Shown here in pieces: positions 9,790-18,702 of a stretch of 64,000 nt of DNA. The DNA is from Psychromonas sp030397575 (lineage in GTDB: Bacteria; Pseudomonadota; Gammaproteobacteria; Enterobacterales; Psychromonadaceae), in the NCBI RefSeq assembly GCF_046250175.1, contig NZ_CP176468.1; one strand, given 5' to 3'. The position numbers and the translations under genes were made by a program. The notes under the pieces were generated by a model. It made no database searches, had not been told where the DNA came from, and worked only from the letters and a program-made list of their open reading frames with translations. How positions within the stretch are numbered: the stretch's first letter is position 1; the number at the start of each line of letters is the position of its first letter.

Positions 9790-10641
9790 TTAAGCTAACC
9801 AATAAATATAGATAAGCGCAAAAACAGGCACTGCCGCAGTAAGACTATCGATACGATCTAAAATCCCACCATGGCCCGGCAATAAATTACTACTATCCTT
9901 TAGCCCTGCTTCTCGTTTAAAGATACTTTCAGTTAAATCACCTAACGCAGAGACTAATGTCGTAATAATAGAAGCGATGAAAAAGGTCGTGAGTTTATTA
10001 TCTGCTATCGAAAAATACTGGCTAGCAAGGTAAGTAACAATAACCGCGCAGACTAATCCACCTAATAAACCCTCAACCGTTTTACCTGGGCTTACATTCG
10101 GGGCTAATTTACGTTTACCAAACTGGCGTCCTGCAAAATAAGCACCGGAATCAGCAGCCCAAACAAGTAGAAAAACATACATCACTAATTGAGAGCCAAA
10201 ATAGAAATCAACATTCATATTTACCGAACGTAAGACCACTAATCCCCAGAAAAATGGTACTAACGTTAATAAACCGAATAAAGCCTTGATAGCTCGGCTA
10301 GATTTCCACAGCGTAGCAGAAACTGGGTAACGTATAACCATTAATAAGGCAACGCACCACCACACAGCAGCAACAATTAGACTAGATGATATGTAAGGGT
10401 TTAATGTTTGCTCTATCCAAATATGTTCAGAGGGCATCAAAAATAGGCTGAGGCCTAAAACAATTGCAAAAAGATATAAGATTTTAGAGGAAGGCTCTTT
10501 ACTAACAAATCCAGCCCATTCTTTACTAGCTAATAAAAATACAATCGTAGCGAATAATATAAAAAACTTAAGTGGTAAGAAGAAAATAGCGGCAATCGCT
10601 AATGGCGCTAATACCAGCGCAGTTATAATTCGTTGTTTCAC
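9790..10641 (-). CDS. cdsA: Phosphatidate cytidylyltransferase
   Basis: CdsA makes CDP-diacylglycerol from phosphatidic acid and CTP, the precursor of all phospholipids. The 283-residue product is a polytopic membrane protein with about eight hydrophobic segments. It carries the family signature near the C-terminus: SIFKREAGLKDSSNLLPGHG followed by GILDR. The start codon is GTG at 10641, with GGGA about seven bases upstream. It lies between uppS (51-bp gap) and dxr (2-bp gap), the usual order. Confidence 0.96.
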   Translation of the reverse strand: MKQRIITALVLAPLAIAAIFFLPLKFFILFATIVFLLASKEWAGFVSKEPSSKILYLFAIVLGLSLFLMPSEHIWIEQTLNPYISSSLIVAAVWWCVALLMVIRYPVSATLWKSSRAIKALFGLLTLVPFFWGLVVLRSVNMNVDFYFGSQLVMYVFLLVWAADSGAYFAGRQFGKRKLAPNVSPGKTVEGLLGGLVCAVIVTYLASQYFSIADNKLTTFFIASIITTLVSALGDLTESIFKREAGLKDSSNLLPGHGGILDRIDSLTAAVPVFALIYIYWLA

Positions 10642-10692
10642 AGAAAAGTCCCGTTATTGTCTGTAGACCAAAAATACCTAGCTTGGTATGAG

Positions 10693-11430
10693 TTAGCAGT
10701 TAACTTGCGCGCTAGTTTGTCCAAAACGTCGCTCTTTACCTGAAAATACATCGAGTGCTAACTGGAAGGCATCCGCATCAAAATCGGGCCATAATGTATC
10801 GGTAAAATAAAGTTCAGCATAAGCTAATTGCCATAATAAAAAGTTGCTAATGCGGTAATCACCACCTGTTCGAATCATCAGATCTACACTAGGCAAGTCA
10901 CTTAAACATAGGGTTTTGCATAATAAGCTTTCATCAATATCATCAACAGATAACTCACCATTTTTTACTTGGGTTGCAATATTTTTAGTTGCATTGGCTA
11001 TATCCCAGCGTCCACCATAGTTAGCTGCTACGTTAAGCGCCAAACCAGTATTGTCTTTTGTTAACTCCTGACCTTCTTTCACTTTCTTTTGTAGTCGCTC
11101 ACTAAAGCCTGAGATGTCACCTATGATGGTTAGTTTAATATTACTTTTATGTAATTTTTTAATTTCACGCCCTAATACCATAAAGAAGAGCTCCATCAAC
11201 ATGCTCACTTCTTGTTCTGGACGTTTCCAATTCTCGCTACTAAAAGCAAAAATAGTTAATGCTTCAAGTTTGCTATCTCTTGCAAAGGTGATCGTTTTAC
11301 GTAATGCCGTCACGCCATGTTTATGGCCAAAAACGCGATGTTTGCCTTGTTTTTCAGACCAACGACCATTTCCGTCCATAATAATTGCAACGTGTCTTGG
11401 TAGTTTTTTATTAAGCGTTTCTGAAGTCAC
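10693..11430 (-). CDS. uppS: Undecaprenyl diphosphate synthase
   Basis: This cis-prenyltransferase builds the C55 lipid carrier for peptidoglycan and O-antigen from farnesyl diphosphate and isopentenyl diphosphate. The 245-residue product has the catalytic IIMDGNGRW motif with D19, then FSSENW, and near the C-terminus RTGGDYRISNFLLWQ. The start codon is GTG at 11430, with AAAGGA five bases upstream. A terminator-like hairpin lies just before it, after frr. Confidence 0.97.
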   Translation of the reverse strand: MTSETLNKKLPRHVAIIMDGNGRWSEKQGKHRVFGHKHGVTALRKTITFARDSKLEALTIFAFSSENWKRPEQEVSMLMELFFMVLGREIKKLHKSNIKLTIIGDISGFSERLQKKVKEGQELTKDNTGLALNVAANYGGRWDIANATKNIATQVKNGELSVDDIDESLLCKTLCLSDLPSVDLMIRTGGDYRISNFLLWQLAYAELYFTDTLWPDFDADAFQLALDVFSGKERRFGQTSAQVNC

Positions 11431-11443
11431 AGTAATCCTTTAC

Positions 11444-11482
11444 AAAAAGTAAAATGCACCTGATACAAAGTAGAAGGTGCAT
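11444..11482 (-). terminator. Terminator or attenuator between frr and uppS
   Basis: The 8-bp stem ATGCACCT/AGGTGCAT (11454-11461 with 11475-11482) has a 13-nt loop and is followed on the minus strand by TTTTACTTTTTG. The hairpin ends only about 20 bases from the uppS start, so it may attenuate read-through from pyrH-frr into the uppS operon. Confidence 0.6.
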
Positions 11483-11502
11483 ATATTAAATAATAGCCAG
11501 AA

Positions 11503-12060
11503 TTAAACTTCTAACAATTCAGCTTCTTTAATAGCTAATACTTCATCTACTTTTTTGATGCTTTCATTAGTCGCTTTTTGAACTAATTCTTCACCTTGTC
11601 TTTGTTGATCTTCACTGATCTCTTTCTCTTTCTCAAGATCTTTAAAGTCACCGTTAGCATCACGACGGATATTACGGATAGCAATACGTGTATTTTCAGC
11701 TTCTCCACGAACAACTTTAATTAGGTCCTTACGACGCTCTTCAGTTAATGGTGGTAAAGGAATACGGATAACCGTTCCTGCTGACATAGGGTTTAAACCT
11801 AAGTTAGAGCCCATAATCGCTTTTTCTACAGCTGCAATTAATGTTGCATCAAATACAGTAATCGTTAATGTACGTGCATCTTCAGTTGATACGTTACCTA
11901 CTTGACGTAATGGTGTATTTGAACCGTAATAAGGCACCATGATACCGTCTAACAAACTTGGGTGTGCACGACCTGTACGCACTTTTGCTAATTGGCTTTT
12001 AAATGATTCGATGCTTTTATTCATGCGTGTCTGAGCATCATCTTTGATTTCATTAATCAT
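11503..12060 (-). CDS. frr: Ribosome recycling factor
   Basis: RRF, with EF-G, splits post-termination ribosomes. The 185-residue product is the family length, with KVRTGRAHPSLLDG near residue 26, the hinge-associated RIPLPPLTEERR near 95, and the long helical C-terminal arm. It lies 49 bp after pyrH, the conserved pyrH-frr pair. Confidence 0.97.
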   Translation of the reverse strand: MINEIKDDAQTRMNKSIESFKSQLAKVRTGRAHPSLLDGIMVPYYGSNTPLRQVGNVSTEDARTLTITVFDATLIAAVEKAIMGSNLGLNPMSAGTVIRIPLPPLTEERRKDLIKVVRGEAENTRIAIRNIRRDANGDFKDLEKEKEISEDQQRQGEELVQKATNESIKKVDEVLAIKEAELLEV

Positions 12061-12109
12061 ATCTTCTTCCTAACTTATTGAGTCTATATCAATGCTATTT
12101 CATTGATAG

Positions 12110-12850
12110 TTAAATATTTTCTTCTGCGTGAGTAATAGTTGTACCTTCATCACCACCTAAAACCACACGGCTTAATGCACCTGGTTTGTTCATGTTGAAA
12201 ACACGAATAGGTAAGCTATGGTCACGAGCTAAGGTAAAGGCTGCTAAATCCATTACTTGTAATTCTTTTTCCAATACAGTTTGGTAATCTAATACACTGT
12301 ACAACTTAGCATCCGGGTTTTTAACAGGGTCAGCATCATAAACACCATCTACTTTAGTCCCTTTTAACACAGCATCCGCTTCAATTTCGATACCACGTAA
12401 ACAAGCAGCAGAATCCGTTGTAAAGAATGGGTTACCAGTGCCTGCAGAGAAGATAACCACTGTGCCTAGCTTTAGATATTTAATCGCTTCAGCCCAGTTA
12501 TAATCATCACATACGCCGTTTAATGGAATAGCCGACATTAAACGAGAGTTAACATGTGAACGATGTAATGCATCACGCATTGCTAAACCATTCATAACCG
12601 TTGCTAACATGCCCATGTGGTCACCTACAACACGGTTCATACCTGCTTGCGCTAAACCTGCACCACGGAAAATATTACCGCCACCAATCACTAAACCCAC
12701 TTGTACACCAGATTCGATTAAAGACTTAATCTCTAATGCCATACGATCTAGCACTTTTGGGTCTATACCAAACCCTTCTTCTCCAACGAGAGCTTCACCA
12801 CTCAATTTTAATAAAATACGACGATAAGCAGATTTTGGGTTAGTGCTCAT
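12110..12850 (-). CDS. pyrH: UMP kinase
   Basis: PyrH phosphorylates UMP to UDP in pyrimidine nucleotide synthesis. The 246-residue amino-acid-kinase-fold protein shows LLKLSGEAL near residue 13, the glycine-rich VIGGGNIFRG near 55, and FSAGTGNPFFTTDSAA near 140, all typical of bacterial UMP kinases. A terminator after tsf isolates it from rpsB-tsf, so it should have its own promoter in the AT-rich 116-bp gap. Confidence 0.97.
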   Translation of the reverse strand: MSTNPKSAYRRILLKLSGEALVGEEGFGIDPKVLDRMALEIKSLIESGVQVGLVIGGGNIFRGAGLAQAGMNRVVGDHMGMLATVMNGLAMRDALHRSHVNSRLMSAIPLNGVCDDYNWAEAIKYLKLGTVVIFSAGTGNPFFTTDSAACLRGIEIEADAVLKGTKVDGVYDADPVKNPDAKLYSVLDYQTVLEKELQVMDLAAFTLARDHSLPIRVFNMNKPGALSRVVLGGDEGTTITHAEENI

Positions 12851-12893
12851 AATTCCATTCCTTAAGTTGAAATAATACCGATTTTTTAAAAAA

Positions 12894-12899
12894 ATTATA
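12894..12899 (-). promoter_or_regulatory. Candidate -10 box for pyrH-frr
   Basis: A perfect TATAAT lies on the minus strand between the tsf terminator and pyrH, placing a start site about 37 bases before the pyrH ATG. No good -35 box lies at 16-18 bp, so this is a weak call in an AT-rich stretch. Confidence 0.35.
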
Positions 12900-12966
12900 A
12901 AAAGAGTTTTAAAAAATAGGTCTAAAGTAGGTGATTATCCGGAAAATTTCTATTACTTTTTAATAT

Positions 12967-12998
12967 AAAAGAACCGCAGTCATGCCGCGGTTCTTTTT
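12967..12998 (-). terminator. Terminator after tsf
   Basis: The 11-bp stem AAAAGAACCGC/GCGGTTCTTTT (12967-12977 with 12987-12997) has a 9-nt loop. T runs flank it on both strands, so it can act in either direction. It ends the rpsB-tsf unit. Confidence 0.9.
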
Positions 12999-13044
12999 TA
13001 CAACGGTCTATGTGTTAAACATTACCTATTGTTTTTGAAGTAGA

Positions 13045-13914
13045 TTACTTAGCAGCAGCCATTGTTGCAGCAACTTCAGCAGCAAAATCTTCTTCTTTTT
13101 TCTCAATACCTTCACCAACTTCTAGACGAACAAAAGAGACAACGTCTGCATTTGCACCTTTAAGAAGTTTAGCAACAGAGATTGATGGGTCTTTAATGAA
13201 AGATTGACCAGTTAAACTTACTTCACCAGTAAATTTAGCCATACGACCATTAACCATCTTCTCTGCGATTTCAGCAGGCTTACCACTTTCGATCGCGATT
13301 TGTAATTGAATTTCTTTTTCTTTAGCAACTACGTCTGCTGGTACATCTTCAGGTTTAACAAACTGAGGAGCAGCAGCTGCAACGTGCATTGCAATATCTT
13401 TAGCTAATTCAGCGTCACCGCCAGTTAGCACAGAGATAACACCGATTTTACGGCTATGTACGTAAGCGCCTAGGTTTTCACCTTCAACGATTTGTAAACG
13501 ACGTACAGAGATATTTTCACCGATTTTAGCAACTAAGTTTTCACGAGCTTGATCAACAGTAACGTCGTCATATGCAAGTGCATTTAGTGTTTCAACTGAA
13601 TCAACTTTGTTTGCAAGTGCGATATCAGCAGTTTTTTCAGCAAATGCTAAGAAGCTTTTATCCATTGCAACGAAGTCTGTTTCACAGTTTACTTCGATGA
13701 TTAATGCAGTAGTACCGTCAGTTTTAGCAAAGATAGCACCTTCAGCAGCAATACGGCCTGCTTTTTTAGCTGCTTTAATTGCACCTGATTTACGCATGTT
13801 TTCAATTGCAAGCTCGATGTCACCATCAGCTTCAACTAATGCTTTTTTACAATCCATCATACCCGCAGCTGTGCGGTCACGAAGTTCTTTAACTTGCTGA
13901 GCTGTAATAGCCAT
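13045..13914 (-). CDS. tsf: Translation elongation factor Ts
   Basis: EF-Ts exchanges GDP for GTP on EF-Tu. The 289-residue product begins MAITAQQVKELRDRT and carries LRDRTAAGMMDCKKAL and the EVNCETDFVA motif near residue 80 that inserts into EF-Tu. I start at the ATG at 13914, with AGGA about ten bases upstream, because it aligns with the E. coli start; the longer frame to 13974 runs through an intergenic hairpin. A terminator-like hairpin between rpsB and tsf suggests partial attenuation. Confidence 0.97.
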   Translation of the reverse strand: MAITAQQVKELRDRTAAGMMDCKKALVEADGDIELAIENMRKSGAIKAAKKAGRIAAEGAIFAKTDGTTALIIEVNCETDFVAMDKSFLAFAEKTADIALANKVDSVETLNALAYDDVTVDQARENLVAKIGENISVRRLQIVEGENLGAYVHSRKIGVISVLTGGDAELAKDIAMHVAAAAPQFVKPEDVPADVVAKEKEIQLQIAIESGKPAEIAEKMVNGRMAKFTGEVSLTGQSFIKDPSISVAKLLKGANADVVSFVRLEVGEGIEKKEEDFAAEVAATMAAAK

Positions 13915-13941
13915 TGTATAAATTCCTGTTATTAGTTCTAT

Positions 13942-13965
13942 AAAAAAGGGGTCATAAAGACCCCT
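13942..13965 (-). terminator. Attenuator in the rpsB-tsf gap
   Basis: The perfect 7-bp stem AGGGGTC/GACCCCT (13947-13953 with 13959-13965) has a 5-nt loop and a T run on the minus strand. Two weaker hairpins, AACCAAT/ATTGGTT and CTTCT/AGAAG, lie between it and the rpsB stop. As tsf is essential and has no other clear promoter, this is probably a partial terminator. Confidence 0.75.
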
Positions 13966-14014
13966 GATAACCAACCAATGATTGGTTAATAAGAGCTTCT
14001 ATTATTAGAAGAAC

Positions 14015-14746
14015 TTATTTCTCAGCTGATTCTTCTTCAACAAAACCTTCTGCAACTACTACTTCAGCAGTACGGCCTTCTTTAACAGCTTCAGCAGCTG
14101 CACTTAAGTAAAGCTTAACTGCACGGATAGCATCATCATTACCAGGAACGATGTAATCGATGTTATCTGGGCAAGAGTTAGTATCTACAACAGCGATAAC
14201 TGGAATACCTAGGTTATTCGCTTCTTTAATTGCAATGTGCTCGTGATCTGCATCGATTACGAAGATTGCATCTGGGATACCACCCATGTTTTTGATACCA
14301 CCAAGTGTTTTTTCAAGTTTTTCTAATTCACGAGTACGCATTAGCGCTTCTTTCTTAGTTAACTTGTCAAAAGTACCGTCTTGGCTTTGAGTTTCAAGAT
14401 CTTTCAAACGTTTGATCGATTGACGAACTGTTTTCCAGTTAGTCAACATACCACCTAACCAGCGGTGATCAACGTAGAATTGATCACATGAAATAGCAGC
14501 TTCTTTAACAGCTTCTGAAGCTGCGCGTTTAGTACCAACAAAAAGGATTTTACCTTTTTTAGCTGCTTTAGCTTCTAAGAAGTTAAGCGCTTGGTTAAAC
14601 ATTGGAACTGTTTTTTCAAGGTTAATGATATGAACTTTATTACGAGCACCAAAAATGAATGGTTTCATTTTTGGGTTCCAGTAACGAGTTTGGTGACCGA
14701 AGTGAACGCCTGCTTGTAGCATATCGCGCATTGATACTGTTGCCAT
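14015..14746 (-). CDS. rpsB: 30S ribosomal protein S2
   Basis: S2 binds the 30S subunit late in assembly and interacts with S1. The 243-residue product has the S2 signature segments MLQAGVHFGHQTRYWNPKM near residue 9 and AIFVIDADHEHIAIKEA near 160, and an acidic C-terminal tail. It lies upstream of tsf and opposite map, the classic arrangement. The leader upstream has the hallmarks of S2 autoregulation. Confidence 0.98.
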   Translation of the reverse strand: MATVSMRDMLQAGVHFGHQTRYWNPKMKPFIFGARNKVHIINLEKTVPMFNQALNFLEAKAAKKGKILFVGTKRAASEAVKEAAISCDQFYVDHRWLGGMLTNWKTVRQSIKRLKDLETQSQDGTFDKLTKKEALMRTRELEKLEKTLGGIKNMGGIPDAIFVIDADHEHIAIKEANNLGIPVIAVVDTNSCPDNIDYIVPGNDDAIRAVKLYLSAAAEAVKEGRTAEVVVAEGFVEEESAEK

Positions 14747-14860
14747 TTGAATTTCCTCTTAAGGGGTTAGGCCTCCACACATCCCATACACTCGACCATT
14801 TATTTCTTAAACAGAAAAAGGCACCCCGAGTGACGTGTCGATGCGTGTGTGTTATTTAAA
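14747..14860 (-). ncRNA. rpsB leader RNA (t44-type)
   Basis: The 5' leader of rpsB can pair CACACA (14846-14851) with TGTGTG (14776-14781), and CACTCG (14827-14832) with CGAGTG (14789-14794). GGGGT (14823-14827), inside that structure, is complementary to ACCCC (14763-14767) outside it, which would make a pseudoknot next to the ribosome-binding site. A conserved rpsB leader that mediates S2 autoregulation, listed in Rfam as t44, is known between map and rpsB in gammaproteobacteria. The pairing is read from the sequence; the function is by analogy. Confidence 0.7.
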
Positions 14861-14901
14861 TAATAATCTTTAATATTCAATATTTTATAGATGCTGAACA
14901 G

Positions 14902-14931
14902 ATTATCTGGATTATTTGAGAAAGCGACCAA
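14902..14931 (-). promoter_or_regulatory. Candidate rpsB promoter
   Basis: On the minus strand, TTGGTC (14926-14931) and GATAAT (14902-14907) are separated by 18 bp, upstream of the rpsB leader. The boxes match the sigma70 consensus at four and five of six positions. Other AT-rich candidates lie nearby, so this is tentative. The rest of the 14861-15146 divergent gap shows no gene. Confidence 0.35.
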
Positions 14932-15146
14932 AAAATTAATCTATCAATCTCGGTGCGCTTTATACCATAGTTACCCAATTAGCTCAATAAATAGCGTATC
15001 GAATAATATTTTTTTTGAGTCGGTAATTTAATAGTAATGAGTCCTTTGGTTTAAACAGGGTTGCTATTATTTTGTCTAGCACCAACGCTCAAAATTCTTT
15101 ATAGTTACGCTATAAATTTTTATTCAAAAAAGTGTAGAGAACTCTC

Positions 15147-15935
15147 ATGGCAGGACTAATCAAAACCCCAGAAGAAATAGAGAAAATGCGTGTTGCAGGT
15201 CAACAAGCAGCTGATGTATTAACTATGATTGAACCGCATATTAAGAAAGGTGTAACAACCAATGAGTTGAATCAACTTTGTCACGACTATATAGTCAATG
15301 TACAAGGTGGTATTCCAGCACCTTTAAATTACCACGGTTTTCCTAAATCAATCTGTACTTCATTAAACTACGTTGTATGTCATGGAATTCCAAATGACAA
15401 ACCATTAAAAGACGGCGATGCCCTGAACATTGATATCACTGTAATCAAAGACGGTTACCACGGTGACACATCAAAAATGTTCATGGTTGGTAAAGGAACT
15501 ATTCTTGCTGAACGTCTATCTCGTGTTGCACAGGAATGCTTATACATTGGTATTAATATGGTTAAACCTGGTGTACGTTTAGGCGATATCGGTGCCGCGA
15601 TTCAAAAACATGCTGAAAATCACAACTACTCAATCGTACGTGAATATTGTGGCCATGGTATTGGTGCAGGTTTCCACGAAGAACCACAAGTATTACATTA
15701 CGGTAAAAAAGGCACTGGCGAAGTATTAAAAGCAGGACAATGTTTTACTATTGAACCTATGTTGAATGCCGGTAAACGCGACTGTAAAGTACTTCGTGAT
15801 GAATGGACAGTTGTTACTAAAGATAAAAAACTATCTGCACAATGGGAACATACTTTATTAGTAACAGAGACGGGGGTTGAAATTTTAACATTACGTCCTG
15901 AAGAGACAATAGAGCGTATTATTAACCCAGCATAA
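15147..15935 (+). CDS. map: Methionine aminopeptidase, type I
   Basis: MAP removes the N-terminal methionine from nascent proteins. The 262-residue pita-bread enzyme has all five metal ligands: D96, D107, H170, E203 and E234, each one position below its E. coli counterpart. It is transcribed divergently from rpsB and precedes glnD by 58 bp. Confidence 0.98.
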   Translation: MAGLIKTPEEIEKMRVAGQQAADVLTMIEPHIKKGVTTNELNQLCHDYIVNVQGGIPAPLNYHGFPKSICTSLNYVVCHGIPNDKPLKDGDALNIDITVIKDGYHGDTSKMFMVGKGTILAERLSRVAQECLYIGINMVKPGVRLGDIGAAIQKHAENHNYSIVREYCGHGIGAGFHEEPQVLHYGKKGTGEVLKAGQCFTIEPMLNAGKRDCKVLRDEWTVVTKDKKLSAQWEHTLLVTETGVEILTLRPEETIERIINPA

Positions 15936-15945
15936 ACGTAAAAAC

Positions 15946-15975
15946 AGCCTGCATGCACTCTCTTGTGTGCGGGCT
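15946..15975 (+). other. Hairpin between map and glnD
   Basis: An 11-bp stem with three G-T pairs (15946-15956 with 15965-15975) and an 8-nt loop fills the gap just before glnD. No T run follows, so it is not a typical terminator. It may stabilise the map mRNA end or limit read-through. Confidence 0.4.
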
Positions 15976-15993
15976 ATAATATCGAGGCTTTAA

Positions 15994-18603
15994 ATGGACT
16001 TTGAACAATATTCTCCGATAAATATTCAACCACAAGATCTAACGATTCCTTTTCTCAAAAATCATCTCCAAGCATTTTCTGACTGGCAACTTGAACAGTT
16101 TAAGGCTAAACAACATATTAACGATATTGTAGCTATGCGTGCACTGTATGTGGATGAACTACTGGGTCGACTATGGGATCTAGTGGGACTAGATGAAAGT
16201 TACGATCTAAGTTTATTAGCAGTTGGAGGGTATGGCCGAGGTGAGTTACATCCAAAGTCTGACATTGACGTATTAATACTCTCAGACCATGGTTTTAGCC
16301 AAGCTTCTGAAGAAAAAATAGGCCAGTTAATCACCTTGCTCTGGGATTTAAAGCTCGATGTAGGTAATAGCGTACGCACCATTCAAGATTGCATCGAGCA
16401 AGGCAAAGCAGATATTACTATTGCCACCAGCATGATCGAGTCTCGATTATTAAAAGGTAACCAACAAACCTTTGATAAGCTACAAGAAGTGATTGCTGAA
16501 GATGACTTTTGGCCATCGGATAAGTTTTTCACCATCAAAAAAGAAGAGCAGTTTGGTCGCCATAAAAATTGCCGAGGTGACGGTTATACACTAGAACCTG
16601 ATATTAAAAATGGTTGTGGTGGTTTACGAGATATTCAAACCATCGCTTGGGTTTCTAAACGCCATTTTGATGCACAAAGCTTATTAGAACTAACCTCATA
16701 CGGTTATATTACCCAAGCTGAATACCATGAAATCAGTGACTGCCAATCGCAATTATGGACAATTCGTTTTGCTCTGCATACCGTGACTAACCGTCCAGAT
16801 AACCGCTTATTATTTGATTTTCAAAGTGATGTAGCCAAGTTATTAGGTTATACCGGACAACGTAATGAAGCCGTAGAACAGATGATGAAAATGTTCTATC
16901 AAACCATTCGTCGCGTTAAAGAGCTTAATGAAATGCTATTACAATACTTTGATGAAGCGATCTTAGGTAATGTTGCAACAGAGTTTCATGAAATTGACGA
17001 ACACTTTAGAATTCGCGGAAATAAAATTGAATTGACCACCTCGGGCTATTTTCAAGAAAACCCAGAAGCTATTATTCAATTATTTGTTCATATCGCAGAT
17101 GATACACGTATCAAAGGCATCTACTCAGCAACCTTAAGAGAGTTACGTGAAGCACGTAGATGTTTGACCCATTGGCTACAAAATATCCCGGAGTGCCGTT
17201 CGGTATTTATGGAGATTATCAAGCATCCTCGAGGCATGGGCTTACCTTTTACTTTAATGTATGAACATGGTGTATTGGCTGCTTATATACCACAATGGAG
17301 CCGTATTGTGGGGCAAATGCAGTTTGACCTATTCCATGCTTATACAGTAGATGCACATACACACAAACTTGCTAAGTTAATTAATAATTACCCTAATAGT
17401 AAAGTTGAGCATCCTTTAGCTCACGAAATATTCAAGAACTTAGAAAAGCCAGAACTACTGTTTTTAGCGACAATTTTCCACGATATCGCCAAAGGTCAAC
17501 AGGGAGATCACTCTACATTAGGTGCTGTTGATGCTTTAGCATTTTGTGGTTTGCATGGTTTAACCCGCTATGAAAGCAAAGTAGTGGCTTGGTTAGTTGA
17601 ACATCATTTAACCATGTCAGTAACGGCACAACGCCGTGATATTAGTGATCCTAATGTGATCATTGAATTTGCTAAAACAGTAAGAGATGAGAAACACCTT
17701 AATTTACTTTATTGCCTTACTGTTGCTGATATCTGTGCGACTAATGAAGATACGTGGAATAGCTGGAAAGCGTCCCTATTACGTGACTTATACTATAAGA
17801 CTTTAACCATGTTACGCCGTGGTTTAGAAAACCCGCCTGATGTTCGAGACAGAATTCGAGATCGCCAATTTAAAGCCCTAGCCATTTTAGCCGAGCAAGG
17901 TATTAGTGAAGCGCAAGTTCGCCCTTTATGGAAACGCTTTAGACTTAACTATTTTTTCCGTTATACCTCGGCACAAATCTGTTGGCATACTAAGCATTTG
18001 TTAGCACATCAAGATCACGAGCGTCCTTTGGTATTAATTAGCACCGAAAACACACGTGGTAGTGAAATATTTGTTTATAGTAAAGATATTCGAACGCTGT
18101 TTTCATCAGTGGTTACTGAAATAGATAATAAAAAACTCAGTGTACAGGATGCAAAAATTCTATCGAGCCGTGATAATTATTCACTCAGCACATTTACTGT
18201 ATTAGAAGAAGATGGTGAGCATATTGATGTTGATAAGATCCAACGCGTAAAAGAAGCGATCATTGATACATTATTAAAGCCCCACATAGTTAACTCTAAT
18301 ATTATTCGTTTAGAGCGAGTAAAAAGGCCTTTTAAATTTGAACCTCAAATTACCTTTTTACCTACACGCCGCAAACGCACACAAATTGAAGTGGTTGCCT
18401 TTGATGCACCAGGTATCCTAGCGAATATAGGCACAGTATTTGTAGAGCATGGTTTAATGTTGGATACAGCAAAAATTACTACGATTGGTGAGAGAGCAGA
18501 AGATTTGTTCATCGTTTCCACTGTTGAAGGTGATGCGTTAACTAAGGAACAGGAAGACGCCTTAAAAACTAGCCTAATGTATGAATTAAGTCCAAGTACA
18601 TAA
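15994..18603 (+). CDS. glnD: PII uridylyltransferase / uridylyl-removing enzyme
   Basis: GlnD senses glutamine and adds or removes UMP on PII proteins, setting nitrogen regulation through glutamine synthetase and NtrBC. The 869-residue product, close to the 890 of E. coli, has the nucleotidyltransferase motif GGYGRGELHPKSDIDVLIL near residue 77, an HD domain with FHDIAKGQQGDHS near 500, and two C-terminal ACT domains (about 685-865, including VVAFDAPGILANIGTVF). It follows map, as in E. coli, and ends in a bidirectional terminator. Confidence 0.97.
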   Translation: MDFEQYSPINIQPQDLTIPFLKNHLQAFSDWQLEQFKAKQHINDIVAMRALYVDELLGRLWDLVGLDESYDLSLLAVGGYGRGELHPKSDIDVLILSDHGFSQASEEKIGQLITLLWDLKLDVGNSVRTIQDCIEQGKADITIATSMIESRLLKGNQQTFDKLQEVIAEDDFWPSDKFFTIKKEEQFGRHKNCRGDGYTLEPDIKNGCGGLRDIQTIAWVSKRHFDAQSLLELTSYGYITQAEYHEISDCQSQLWTIRFALHTVTNRPDNRLLFDFQSDVAKLLGYTGQRNEAVEQMMKMFYQTIRRVKELNEMLLQYFDEAILGNVATEFHEIDEHFRIRGNKIELTTSGYFQENPEAIIQLFVHIADDTRIKGIYSATLRELREARRCLTHWLQNIPECRSVFMEIIKHPRGMGLPFTLMYEHGVLAAYIPQWSRIVGQMQFDLFHAYTVDAHTHKLAKLINNYPNSKVEHPLAHEIFKNLEKPELLFLATIFHDIAKGQQGDHSTLGAVDALAFCGLHGLTRYESKVVAWLVEHHLTMSVTAQRRDISDPNVIIEFAKTVRDEKHLNLLYCLTVADICATNEDTWNSWKASLLRDLYYKTLTMLRRGLENPPDVRDRIRDRQFKALAILAEQGISEAQVRPLWKRFRLNYFFRYTSAQICWHTKHLLAHQDHERPLVLISTENTRGSEIFVYSKDIRTLFSSVVTEIDNKKLSVQDAKILSSRDNYSLSTFTVLEEDGEHIDVDKIQRVKEAIIDTLLKPHIVNSNIIRLERVKRPFKFEPQITFLPTRRKRTQIEVVAFDAPGILANIGTVFVEHGLMLDTAKITTIGERAEDLFIVSTVEGDALTKEQEDALKTSLMYELSPST

Positions 18604-18631
18604 GACTCAGCATGTGATCAAGAACCATAGT

Positions 18632-18662
18632 AAAAAGCCAGTGCTCTAAACACTGGCTTTTT
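18632..18662. terminator. Bidirectional terminator between glnD and fbpC
   Basis: A perfect 12-bp stem, AAAAAGCCAGTG/CACTGGCTTTTT (18632-18643 with 18651-18662), with a 7-nt loop and flanking A and T runs sits between converging genes. It should end both the map-glnD and fbpABC transcripts. Confidence 0.92.
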
Positions 18663-18702
18663 ACTAAGTGATAAACTAAAGATTAAAAAGTTAATCACAG
18701 AT

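Noticed and set aside
13915..13974. N-terminal extension of tsf to 13974
   Set aside because: It runs through the rpsB-tsf attenuator hairpin and has no counterpart in EF-Ts; the ATG at 13914 matches the known N-terminus.
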